From the NCBI RefSeq assembly GCF_013155125.1, contig NZ_CP053564.1:3417501-3481500 (forward strand): a stretch of 64,000 nucleotides of DNA, written 5' to 3'. Of this stretch, positions 9,783 to 19,188 are shown one piece after another. The notes under the pieces are model-generated. The model made no database searches, was not told the DNA's origin, and saw nothing but the letters and a program-made list of their open reading frames with translations. The stretch's first letter is position 1. Every line of letters begins with the position of its first letter. A program made the translations under genes and the position numbers. Source of the DNA: Pseudonocardia broussonetiae. GTDB taxonomy: Bacteria > Actinomycetota > Actinomycetes > Mycobacteriales > Pseudonocardiaceae.

Positions 9783-11506
9783 TCACCCGCGCGGGCTCGA
9801 CCACGCCTTCCACAGCTCCGCGTACGGCCCGCCCCGCTCCACGAGCTCGTCGTGCGGGCCGCTCTCGACGACCCGGCCCTTGTCGAGCATGACGACCCGG
9901 TCGGCCGCCCGCGCCTGGGTGAGCCGGTGCGCGACGACGACGGACGTGCGCCCGGCCAGCACGGCGTCGGCGGCGACCTCCAGCACGCGCGCGCCCGCGC
10001 TGCCCGCCTCCGCGGTGGCCTCGTCGAGCACGGCGACGGCCGGGTCGGCCAGCAGCAGCCGGGCCAGCGCGAGCAGCTGGGCCTGGGTGGCGCCGATCTC
10101 GCCGCCGCCGTCGCCGACCACGTCGCCGGGCGCGAGCGGGGCGCCGACGCGGGCCAGCGCGTCGACGAGCTCGCCGTCGGTGGCGTCCGGGCGGGCCAGG
10201 CGCAGGTTGTCGGCGACGGTCCCGGCGAACACGTGCACCTCCTGCGTCACGACGGCGACGTGCCGCCGCGGCCGGTCCAGCTCGGCCAGGGGCACCCCGC
10301 CGATCTCCACCGACCCCGCGGTGGGCGCGTGCACGCCGGCCAGCACGGCCCCGAGCGTCGTCTTGCCCGCGCCGCTGGGCCCGACCACCGCGACGCGCTC
10401 GCCCGGCGCGATCTCCAGGTCGACGCCGTGCAGCACCTCCGGCCCGCCGTCGTAGGAGTGCCGGACGCCGGTCAGGCGCACGCCGCCGTCGCGCGGCTCG
10501 CGGGGGGCCTGCGGGGCGGGCGGCACCGGCATGTCGGTGACGCCGACGAGCCGGGCCAGCGCCGCGCCCGCCGACTGCGCCTCGTCGAGCAGGAACAGCA
10601 CGGCACCGATGGGGTCGAACAGCCGCAGGAAGTACAGCGCGGCCGCGGTGGCCGCGCCGACCGTCACCGCGTCCGCCCGGACCAGCCAGAACCCGACGAC
10701 GAGGATCGCGAGCACGCCCGTCATCTCGGCGCCGTTGAGGACCGCGCCGAACCGGGACTGCGCGGTCATCGCCCGCATCGACGCGGCCACCGCCTGCGCC
10801 GAGTGCCCGTCGATCCGCGCCGTGACCGGGGCGCGCAGCCGGTGGGCGCGCACGGTGGCCGCGCCGCCGACGCCCGCGAGCAGCGACTGCGTGCGGTCGC
10901 CCTCGGCCACCCGCTCGGCGGCGTAGAGGGGGCCGGAGACGCGCGCGTACCAGCGGGTCGCGAGGATCCAGATCGGCAGCGGGACGAGCCCGGCCAGCGC
11001 GAGGCGCCAGTCGAGCAGGGCCAGGCCGACGAGGGTGAGCACGACGTCGAGACCGGCGATGACCAGCATCGGGACGGCCTGGCGGACGGCTTCGGAGATC
11101 ACCGAGATGTCGCCGCCGACGCGCTGGAGGAGGTCGCCCGACCCGGCCCGCTCGACGTCGGCGAGGCGGACCTGCAGCGCGCGCTCCACCACGCGCTCGC
11201 GCAGCCCGGCCAGCACCTGCTCGCCCAGGCGCGCCACCAGCACCCCGGCGACGGCGGCGAGCAGCGCCCGCAGGACGAGCGCGACGAGGATGCCCAGCGC
11301 CGGGCCGTCGACGGAGCCGGTGCCGGCGATCGCGATGTCGACGATCCGGCCCAGCAGCGGCGGCACCGCCAGCAGGGCCACGGCCGCGGCGACGAGGGTG
11401 AGCACGGTCCCGGCCGACAGCAGCCGGTGCGGGCGGACGAGCCCGGCGACGGCGCCGCGGGTGCGGGCGCCCGTCGCGATGGGGAGGAGGTTCACAGCCG
11501 GACCCG

Positions 11507-11510
<4 letters not shown>
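9783..11510 (-). CDS. ABC exporter subunit, membrane + NBD fusion with intact Walker A
   Basis: 575 residues, an N-terminal six-helix membrane domain then an ATPase domain. Walker A is GPSGAGKT and Walker B is VAVLDEATA with the catalytic Glu; the H-loop is VVAHR. The signature that should read LSGGQ is degenerate (EIGATQAQ). Its start overlaps the stop of 11507-13126 by 4 bp (ATGA), so the two half-transporters are made together. With the partner's defects this predicts one working and one dead ATP site. Substrate is unknown. Confidence 0.88.
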
Positions 11511-13126
<1,616 letters not shown>

Positions 13127-13133
13127 GCAGGGG

Positions 13134-13139
13134 AGGCTA
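13134..13139 (-). promoter_or_regulatory. -10 (TAGCCT) within a half iron-box-like sequence
   Basis: On the minus strand GGTTAGCCT, the left half of the DtxR/IdeR consensus, ends 7 nt before the exporter GTG. The right half is poor (12 of 19 matches to the consensus by eye). The -10 assignment is reasonable; iron control is speculative. Confidence 0.4.
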
Positions 13140-13158
13140 ACCGTTCCTCCCGAACGAT

Positions 13159-13398
13159 CTAGCCGATATCGGGTCCGGCCGTCCGCGGCCGGAAGGTCCG
13201 CCGCGGCTCGACGGCCGCCACGCCGTCCAGCGCGCCGAGCGCGGCCCGCAGCTCGCCCGTGCCGATGGAGCCGGTGATCACCCCGAGCGGGGCGAGCACC
13301 TGCTGCACGTCCATCCCGGCGGCCCGCAGGCGCTCGGCCACCTCCTGGATCCGCGCCACGTGGGCGTCGTCGACGGAGATCGTCACGTGCTCGGTCAT
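13159..13398 (-). CDS. Small propeptide/inhibitor I9-like protein
   Basis: 79 residues with an alternating strand-helix pattern (VTISVDD, VARIQEVAERLRAAGM, VITGSIGTGELRAALGALDGVAAVEP) that resembles subtilisin propeptides and stand-alone I9 inhibitors. It lies 9 bp downstream of the subtilase gene on the same strand, so the pair is an operon. A role as a chaperone or inhibitor in trans is an inference. No signal peptide, like the protease. Confidence 0.6.
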   Translation of the reverse strand: MTEHVTISVDDAHVARIQEVAERLRAAGMDVQQVLAPLGVITGSIGTGELRAALGALDGVAAVEPRRTFRPRTAGPDIG

Positions 13399-13407
13399 GG
13401 CTGCTCC

Positions 13408-14655
13408 TCAGACCACCGGCGGTGCCTGCACGAGCCCGGCGCCCACGTCGTCGGACGGGAGCGGCAGACGGCTCGCACCGCGCACCAGCGCCCCCCAGAG
13501 TGCCTCACCGCGGGCCCCGCTGCGCTGCGCCCAGAGCGCCGCGATGCCGGCGACGTGCGGCGTCGCCATGCTGGTGCCGGAGATGGTGGTGTAGCGCTCG
13601 GGCATCGGCCAGGACGAGTAGACGTCGACGCCGGGCCCGGCGACGTCGACCTGCCCGCCCTCCACGCCCGAGCTGCGCGCCGAGAACGGCGCGATGTCCA
13701 GCGCGTTGTCGACCGCGGCCACCGCCATGATCGACGGGCTGTTGGCCGGGATGCCGACGAAGCCCGGGTCGCCCGACGCGCGGTCCGCGTTGTTGCCCGC
13801 CGCGGCGATGACGAGCACGCCCGCGGCCAGGGCGCGCCGCCCGACCGTCTCGTACACCGTCGAGACCTCGTCGACGTCGGCGCCCAGCGACATCGAGATG
13901 ACGTGCGCGCCGTTCTCGATCGCCCACGCCATGCCGGCCAGGATCTCGGCGTCGGTGCCCGAGCCCGCGTCGCTCAGCACCTTGCCCGCGAGGATCCGGG
14001 CCTCGTGCGCCACGCCGTAGCGGCGCCCGGTGCCGGGCAGCAGCGCGCCGCACGAGGTGCCGGCGCAGTGCGTGCCGTGGCCGTTGCCGTCCTGCGCGGT
14101 CTCGCCCTCGACGAAGGACTCGGCGAGGACGTCGCGGCCGGCGAAGTCGGGGTGCTCGAGGTCGAGGCCGGTGTCGAGGATCGCGACGGTGATGCCCGCG
14201 CCGCTCTCCGCGACCGTGGCCGCGTTGGTGACCTGCAGGCCCCACGTCAGCTCGTCGGTGTCCTCGGCGACGGGCCCGGCGGCCTCCTCGACGGGCGGGT
14301 CCACGGCCTGGCCGTGCAGGAACGCCGCCGCGTCGGCGAACCCGCGCAGGTACTCCTCCGACAGCGCGCCGCGCACGTGGTGCACGCGCTCCGGCTCGGC
14401 CGCGACGATCCGCCGGTCGGCGATCATCGCCGTGACGGCGTCGGTGTCGGTGGCCTCGACCGGCAGGACGGCGATCCCGAGGCGCGGGAACAGCAGCGAC
14501 CCGTCCGCGGTCCCCTCCTCGGCTGCCCCGGTCACCTCGGCGAGCGCGGTGCGGGCGGCGTCGGGGTCGGCGTGGAGGTCGTCGGACAGGACGAGGACCA
14601 GTCGCCCCGTCAGCTGGTCGGGCCAGGTGGTCGGACCGTCGGTGCGCAGCTGCAT
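13408..14655 (-). CDS. Subtilisin-like serine protease (S8), intracellular type
   Basis: 415 residues. An N-terminal region of about 110 residues looks like a propeptide. The S8 catalytic domain has Asp in AILDTGLDLEHPDF (about 160), His in DGNGHGTHCAG (about 194), oxyanion Asn in AAAGNN and Ser in GTSMATPHVAG (about 360). No signal peptide is visible, so it may act in the cytoplasm or leave by another route. ATG 14655 is chosen as the first start after the weak GGAAGGG; upstream codons are antisense to truB. Divergent from truB by 64 bp. Confidence 0.88.
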   Translation of the reverse strand: MQLRTDGPTTWPDQLTGRLVLVLSDDLHADPDAARTALAEVTGAAEEGTADGSLLFPRLGIAVLPVEATDTDAVTAMIADRRIVAAEPERVHHVRGALSEEYLRGFADAAAFLHGQAVDPPVEEAAGPVAEDTDELTWGLQVTNAATVAESGAGITVAILDTGLDLEHPDFAGRDVLAESFVEGETAQDGNGHGTHCAGTSCGALLPGTGRRYGVAHEARILAGKVLSDAGSGTDAEILAGMAWAIENGAHVISMSLGADVDEVSTVYETVGRRALAAGVLVIAAAGNNADRASGDPGFVGIPANSPSIMAVAAVDNALDIAPFSARSSGVEGGQVDVAGPGVDVYSSWPMPERYTTISGTSMATPHVAGIAALWAQRSGARGEALWGALVRGASRLPLPSDDVGAGLVQAPPVV

Positions 14656-14719
14656 GACCGCAGACCCTTCCGCACCCGGGCGCCGGTGTCCCGCCGGGAC
14701 CGGGGCAGAATCGGCGCGC

Positions 14720-15616
14720 GTGACCCCCGCACCGCCCTCCGGGCTCGTCGTCGTCGACAAGCCCGGCGGCCTGACCTCGCACGACGTCGTCGGCCGCCTG
14801 CGCCGCATCCTGCGCACGCGCAAGGTCGGGCACGCGGGCACGCTCGACCCGATGGCCACCGGTGTCCTGGTCTGCGGGATCGGGCGCGGCACCAAGCTGC
14901 TCGGCCACCTCGCGCTCGACACGAAGGCCTACACCGCGACGATCCGGCTCGGCGCCGCCACGACCACCGACGACGCCGAGGGGGAGGTCGTCTCGACGGC
15001 CGACGCGTCGACGGTCACGGACGAGGCGGTCGCGGCGGGGATCGCCGCGCTCACCGGCGACATCGCGCAGGTCCCGAGCTCGGTCAGCGCGATCAAGGTC
15101 GACGGGCAGCGGGCGTACAAGAGGGTGCGGGCGGGGGAGGAGGTCGTGCTGGCGGCCCGGCCGGTCACGGTCTCGGCGTTCACGCTGCTCGCCCGGCGCG
15201 GCGACGACCTCGACGTCCTCGTCGAGTGCACCTCGGGCACCTACGTCCGGGCGCTGGCCCGCGACCTCGGCGCCGGCCTGCTCGTCGACGGCCGCGGCGT
15301 GGGCGGGCACCTCACCGCGCTGCGGCGCACCCGCGTCGGCCCGTTCGACCTCGGGCACGCCCGGACCCTCGAGCAGCTCGAGGCCGACCCGACCCTGTCC
15401 CTGCCGCTCGACGACGCCGTCTCCGTCGCCTTCCCGCGCCGCGACCTCGACGAGGACGCCACCACCGACATCCGCCACGGCCGCCCCCTCCCCGCCGACG
15501 GCCGCGCCGGCACGTACGGGGTGTTCAGCCCCGAGGGCCGCGCCCTGGCCCTGGTGCGGGAGGCCGACGGCGGCCCCGCCCGCCCCCTCGTGGTGCTGGC
15601 GCCGGCGGGGGACTGA
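14720..15616 (+). CDS. truB: tRNA pseudouridine(55) synthase TruB
   Basis: 298 residues. Motif I GLVVVDKPGGLTSHDVV and the catalytic block KVGHAGTLDPMATGVLVCGIGRGTK contain the nucleophilic Asp. SGTYVRALARDLG is the third conserved block. It isomerises U55 in the T-loop of tRNAs. GTG at 14720 is the first start before motif I; the open frame upstream lies antisense to the protease. In many actinobacteria truB is followed directly by ribF; here a 1.47-kb repeat island separates them. Confidence 0.95.
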   Translation: MTPAPPSGLVVVDKPGGLTSHDVVGRLRRILRTRKVGHAGTLDPMATGVLVCGIGRGTKLLGHLALDTKAYTATIRLGAATTTDDAEGEVVSTADASTVTDEAVAAGIAALTGDIAQVPSSVSAIKVDGQRAYKRVRAGEEVVLAARPVTVSAFTLLARRGDDLDVLVECTSGTYVRALARDLGAGLLVDGRGVGGHLTALRRTRVGPFDLGHARTLEQLEADPTLSLPLDDAVSVAFPRRDLDEDATTDIRHGRPLPADGRAGTYGVFSPEGRALALVREADGGPARPLVVLAPAGD

Positions 15617-15632
15617 GGGACTGCCCTCCCTC

Positions 15633-16985
15633 CCGCCGCCACGGCCCCTCTTTCGACCCTGGCGTCACACTTCCGACGATCACCGGCTCGATCTCGGCAG
15701 GAGTGCGTCCTCACGGTCGCCTGGGGGGCCGTGGTGTCACGGTTCCGACGATCACCGCGCGGCCGGGGCCGCAGGGGCAGGGGCGGGGCGGCGGACCGAT
15801 CGGCCGGCAGGTTGGTGGCGGGGCCGGTGGGTGATCGTCGGGAGTGGTCGGATCCGGCCACGGGTGACCGCCTGGCACCACTCACCGCGATCACCGGCTG
15901 GCTCGCGGCAGGAGTGCGTCCTCGCGGTCTCCCGCGGGACCGTGTGGTCACAGTCCCGACGATCACCGCGCCGGCCGGCCGCCAGGGCGTGGGCGCGGCG
16001 GGCCGGTCGGCCGGTGGTGCGGCCGGTGGGTGATCGCCAGGAGTGGTCGGATCAGGCCACCGGTGACCGCAAGGCCAGATGGCGTCGTGACCATGATCGC
16101 CGGAACCGCACCACCACGGCCCCTCCAAGGACCGTGGTGTCGCACTCGTGGCGATCACCGGGTCGAATTCGCCAGGAGTGCGCCCTCACGGTCGCCCGGG
16201 AGACCGTGGTGTCACAGTCCCGATGATCATTGCGCCGGGGCGGGGCATCGGGGCAGGGGCGCGGGTGGGCACGGGCACGGGCGGGGGCGGGGGCGTGGCT
16301 GGGCAGGGGCGCGGCCGGGCGGCGGGCCGTCGACCGGTGGCGGGGCCACGTAGGTGCCGCCCCCGCCGCGGGACACGGCCACGGACACGGATCCGCCGCC
16401 CCCGGCCGGGTGGGTGATCGCCAGGAGTGGTCGGATCAGGCCACCGGTGACCGCCTCGCACCACTCTCCGCGATCAAGGCCACACGGCGTCGTGACCATG
16501 ATCGTCGGGACCGCACCGCCACGGCCCCGCCGACGACCGTGGCGTCGCACTCCCGGTGATCACCGGCTGGCTCACGCCAGGAGTGCGCCCTCACGGTCGC
16601 CCGGGAGACCGTGAGGTCACAGTTCCGACGATCACCGCCTCGCACCACTCTCCGCGATCAAGGCCAGATGGCGTCGTAACCGTGATCGTCGGGACCGCAC
16701 CGCCACGGCCCCGCCGACGACCGTGGCGTCGCACTCCCGGTGATCACCGGCTGGCTCACGGCAGGAGTGCGCCCTCACGGTCGCCCGGGGGACCGTGGTG
16801 TCACAGTTCAGACGATCACCGCACCGCCCAGGGCGGAGCAGGGGCGCGCCGGAGCAGAGGCGCGCGAAGGCAGGGGCGCGGCGGAGCGGTGTGTCGGCGG
16901 GCCCGTGGGTGCGGGCCGGTGGGGATCGCCAGGAGTGGTCGCAGGGCCCACCCGTGACAGCCCCACACCACTCCCCGCGATCACG
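15633..16985. repeat. Mosaic hairpin-repeat island (A, B and C units joined at GATC)
   Basis: The 1472-bp gap between truB and ribF holds no credible gene. It is built from three unit types. A: 81 bp, at 15678-15758, 15889-15969, 16153-16233, 16558-16638 and 16742-16822. B: about 64 bp, at 15831-15894, 16030-about 16069 (3' half deleted), 16414-16476 and about 16923-16984. C: 64 bp, at 16094-16157, 16499-16562 and 16683-16746, with a partial C/A at the left edge. Neighbouring units share GATCAC or TGATC boundaries. B and C fold on themselves over nearly full length (for example GAGTGGT with ACCACTC; CGCCACGG with CCGTGGCG). A contains CACGGTC with GACCGTG. G-rich spacers of 60-180 bp separate B-C-A blocks. 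By eye there are about 25 GATC sites, many more than base composition predicts. Confidence 0.9.
16453..16822. repeat. 184-bp tandem duplication inside the repeat island
   Basis: The block starting GCCTCGCACCACTC at 16453 recurs at 16637, a period of 184 bp, with only scattered differences (for example CACACGG versus CAGATGG). Each copy has the 3' half of a B unit, then one C, then one A. The near identity implies recent unequal exchange or slippage. Confidence 0.85.
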
Positions 16986-17075
16986 ACCACCCGACATCGC
17001 GCCGGGTGCGCCGCACAGGCCCCCCGCCGGCGCGGGGCGGGCGGGGGGTGGGAGGCGGGGCCGGGAGGCGGACCG

Positions 17076-17081
17076 TAGGCT
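17076..17081 (+). promoter_or_regulatory. -10 hexamer for leaderless ribF
   Basis: TAGGCT followed by exactly 7 nt and the GTG at 17089. No ribosome site lies between them. ribF therefore appears to have its own promoter downstream of the repeat island. Confidence 0.6.
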
Positions 17082-17088
17082 CCGGGGC

Positions 17089-18012
17089 GTGGAGCGCTGG
17101 CGGGGGCTGGAGGGCGTGCCGACGGGGTGGGGACGCAGCGTCGTGACCGTCGGCGTCTTCGACGGCATGCACCGCGGCCACCAGCAGCTCGTGGCCCGCG
17201 CGGTGGCGCGGGGGAGCGAGCGGGGCCTGCCCGCGGTGCTCGTGACGTTCGACCCGCACCCCGCCGAGCTGGTGCGCCCCGGCAGCCACCCGGCGATGCT
17301 CACCACCCTGCGCCGCCGGGCCGACCTGGCCGCCGAGCTGGGCATCGACGCGTTCTGCGTCCTCCCGTTCACCCCCGAGCTCGCCCGCACCGAGCCGGCC
17401 GCGTTCGCCCACCACGTGCTGGTGGAGCGGCTGCACACGGCCACCGTGGTGGTCGGGCGGAACTTCCGGTTCGGGCACCGGGCGGCGGGCGACGTCGCGC
17501 TGCTCGGGGAGCTGGGCCAGCGCTTCGGGTTCGCGGTGGAGGGCCTCGACCTCACCGGCGACGACGGCGTCACCTTCTCCTCCACCTACATCCGCGCCTG
17601 CATCGACGCGGGCGACGTCGAGGCGGCCGCGGCCGCGCTGGGCCGCCCGCACCGCGTCGAGGGCGTGGTCGTGCACGGCGCCCGCCGCGGCCGCGACCTC
17701 GGCTTCCCGACCGCCAACATCGCCTCACCGCCCTACAGCGCCCTGCCCGCCGACGGCGTCTACGCGGGCCGGTTCGCGATCGGCGACCGCCTGCTGCCCA
17801 CGGCCATCTCGGTCGGCACCAACCCCACGTTCTCCGGCCGGGAGCGGACGCTCGAGGCCTACGTGCTCGACGTCGACGAGGACTTCTACGGCCACGAGGT
17901 CGCCGTCGACATCACCCACCGCCTGCGCGGCCAGGAGCACTACGCCGACGTCGACGCGCTCGTCGAGCAGATGCACCGCGACGTGGCCCGCACGCGCGAG
18001 CTCGTCGGATAG
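17089..18012 (+). CDS. ribF: Bifunctional riboflavin kinase/FAD synthetase
   Basis: 307 residues. The N-terminal FMN adenylyltransferase domain has the nucleotidyl-transfer motif FDGMHRGHQQL (HxGH) near residue 25 and VVVGRNFRFGH. The C-terminal riboflavin kinase domain has RGRDLGFPTANI near 205 and ISVGTNPTF. It makes FMN and then FAD in the cytoplasm. The GTG at 17089 fits both the leaderless promoter and family length; the upstream open frame comes from the repeats. Confidence 0.95.
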   Translation: MERWRGLEGVPTGWGRSVVTVGVFDGMHRGHQQLVARAVARGSERGLPAVLVTFDPHPAELVRPGSHPAMLTTLRRRADLAAELGIDAFCVLPFTPELARTEPAAFAHHVLVERLHTATVVVGRNFRFGHRAAGDVALLGELGQRFGFAVEGLDLTGDDGVTFSSTYIRACIDAGDVEAAAAALGRPHRVEGVVVHGARRGRDLGFPTANIASPPYSALPADGVYAGRFAIGDRLLPTAISVGTNPTFSGRERTLEAYVLDVDEDFYGHEVAVDITHRLRGQEHYADVDALVEQMHRDVARTRELVG

Positions 18013-18071
18013 GCGCGACGAGTTCTCCCGTTCGCCCACGGGGAGCGGGGTCCGGGTGCCAGCATCGGCCC

Positions 18072-18581
18072 ATGACCGGTGCCGACGACTTCGCCGCGAA
18101 CCGCGCCCGCCAGGCCGCGCTCTACGGCGCCCCGCTGGGCGACCGGGTCCGCACCCTCGTCACGGTGCTCGGCATCTCGCAGGCGCGGCTGGCGCGCACC
18201 CTGGGCATGAGCCCGGCGATGCTGAGCCAGCTCGCCAGCGGGCGCCGCGTCAAGATCGGGAGCCCGGCGGTGCTGGCCCGGCTGCAGATGCTCGACCACC
18301 GGTGCGCGGCGGTCGCCCGGCCGCTCCCGCCGGCCGCGGTCGAGGCGCTGCTGGCGGAGGTCGCGCGGGCGCAGCTGCGCTGGTCGCCGGCCGCGGCGGG
18401 CGCCCCCGCGCCCCGTCCGCGCCCGCCCGCCCCGGGCCCGGGGGCGTCGCGCGGGTCGGCCGCCGACGCGCTGCGCCGGGTCGCCGCACCGGCGCGGCTC
18501 GCGGCCGCGGCGGCCGCGCTGGGGCCGGGCTTCCCCGAGCTGGCCGAGGTGCTGCGCCAGGCCGCGGGCCGACCGGGCTGA
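18072..18581 (+). CDS. XRE-type helix-turn-helix DNA-binding protein
   Basis: 169 residues. The N-terminal half has the HTH pattern LVTVLGISQARLARTLGMSPAMLSQLASGRRVKIGSP (about 30-66). The C-terminal half is Ala/Pro-rich and of unknown role. ATG 18072 is the first start in a frame that otherwise lies antisense to nothing conserved. It sits between ribF and rpsO. Target is unknown. Confidence 0.75.
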   Translation: MTGADDFAANRARQAALYGAPLGDRVRTLVTVLGISQARLARTLGMSPAMLSQLASGRRVKIGSPAVLARLQMLDHRCAAVARPLPPAAVEALLAEVARAQLRWSPAAAGAPAPRPRPPAPGPGASRGSAADALRRVAAPARLAAAAAALGPGFPELAEVLRQAAGRPG

Positions 18582-18605
18582 CCGGGGCGGACGGATCGCC
18601 CCTGG

Positions 18606-18611
18606 TAAACT
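18606..18611 (+). promoter_or_regulatory. -10 of rpsO
   Basis: TAAACT just after the upstream stop; predicted start about 18618. The resulting leader of about 97 nt can pair GACGGG (about 18616) with CCCGTC (about 18656), a possible site for S15 feedback. No convincing -35. Confidence 0.5.
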
Positions 18612-18714
18612 CGCTGACGGGTCCGGCTGCAGTCCGTGGCGGCCGTGACCGTCTCCCGTCGCCGCGAACCGTCCGGCGCCGGCCTCACGGCACAGCAACG
18701 GAAGAGGACAGACC

Positions 18715-18984
18715 GTGGCTCTCGACGCCGCACAGAAGAAGACCGTGCTCGACCAGTACGCCACCCACGAGGGTGACACCGGTTCCCCCGAGGCCCAGAT
18801 CGCCCTGCTGACCAAGCGGATCGTCGACCTCACCGAGCACCTGAAGATGCACAAGCACGACCACCACTCCCGCCGCGGACTGCTGCTGCTCGTCGGTCGC
18901 CGTCGCCGGCTCATCAAGTACCTCCGCGAGGTCGACGTCGCGCGCTACCGGTCGCTCATCGAGCGCCTCGGCATCCGCCGCTGA
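18715..18984 (+). CDS. rpsO: 30S ribosomal protein S15
   Basis: 89 residues, the usual length. Conserved stretches are [49 protein letters not shown] and [13 protein letters not shown]15 binds the 16S central domain early in 30S assembly. GTG start with GAAGAGGA upstream. It is followed by a strong terminator and then pnp, the common rpsO-pnp order. Confidence 0.98.
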   Translation: MALDAAQKKTVLDQYATHEGDTGSPEAQIALLTKRIVDLTEHLKMHKHDHHSRRGLLLLVGRRRRLIKYLREVDVARYRSLIERLGIRR

Positions 18985-18991
18985 CCCGCCA

Positions 18992-19020
18992 GGGCCGGGC
19001 CGCCTGACGCGGCCCGGCCC
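18992..19020 (+). terminator. rpsO terminator hairpin
   Basis: 12-bp perfect GC stem GGGCCGGGCCGC / GCGGCCCGGCCC with a CTGAC loop, 8 nt past the rpsO stop. No U-tract, as usual in actinobacteria. It would separate rpsO from pnp transcription or act as a processing site. Confidence 0.75.
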
Positions 19021-19188
19021 GCCCCACAACTCCACCGCACCCCCGCGCCCGGCAGCAGATCCGCCGGTCCTCGGTAGTGGCCCCCGGGAGCCGAGACGAA
19101 CCGACACGGCGTCCCGAGGGCTTCGATCGAAGGCCGGCCCGACGAGGATCACCGGGGCAGGGGCTGACATCTCACGAGGAGATGCACC

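Noticed and set aside
15731..16957. Several 60-130 codon ORFs in the repeat island
   Set aside because: They are translations of the repeats in changing frames on both strands, with no conserved start, ribosome site or codon bias.
15633..16985. CRISPR array
   Set aside because: Repeats are 64-81 bp, of three types, with spacers from 60 to 180 bp that are G-rich and related to each other; no cas genes nearby.
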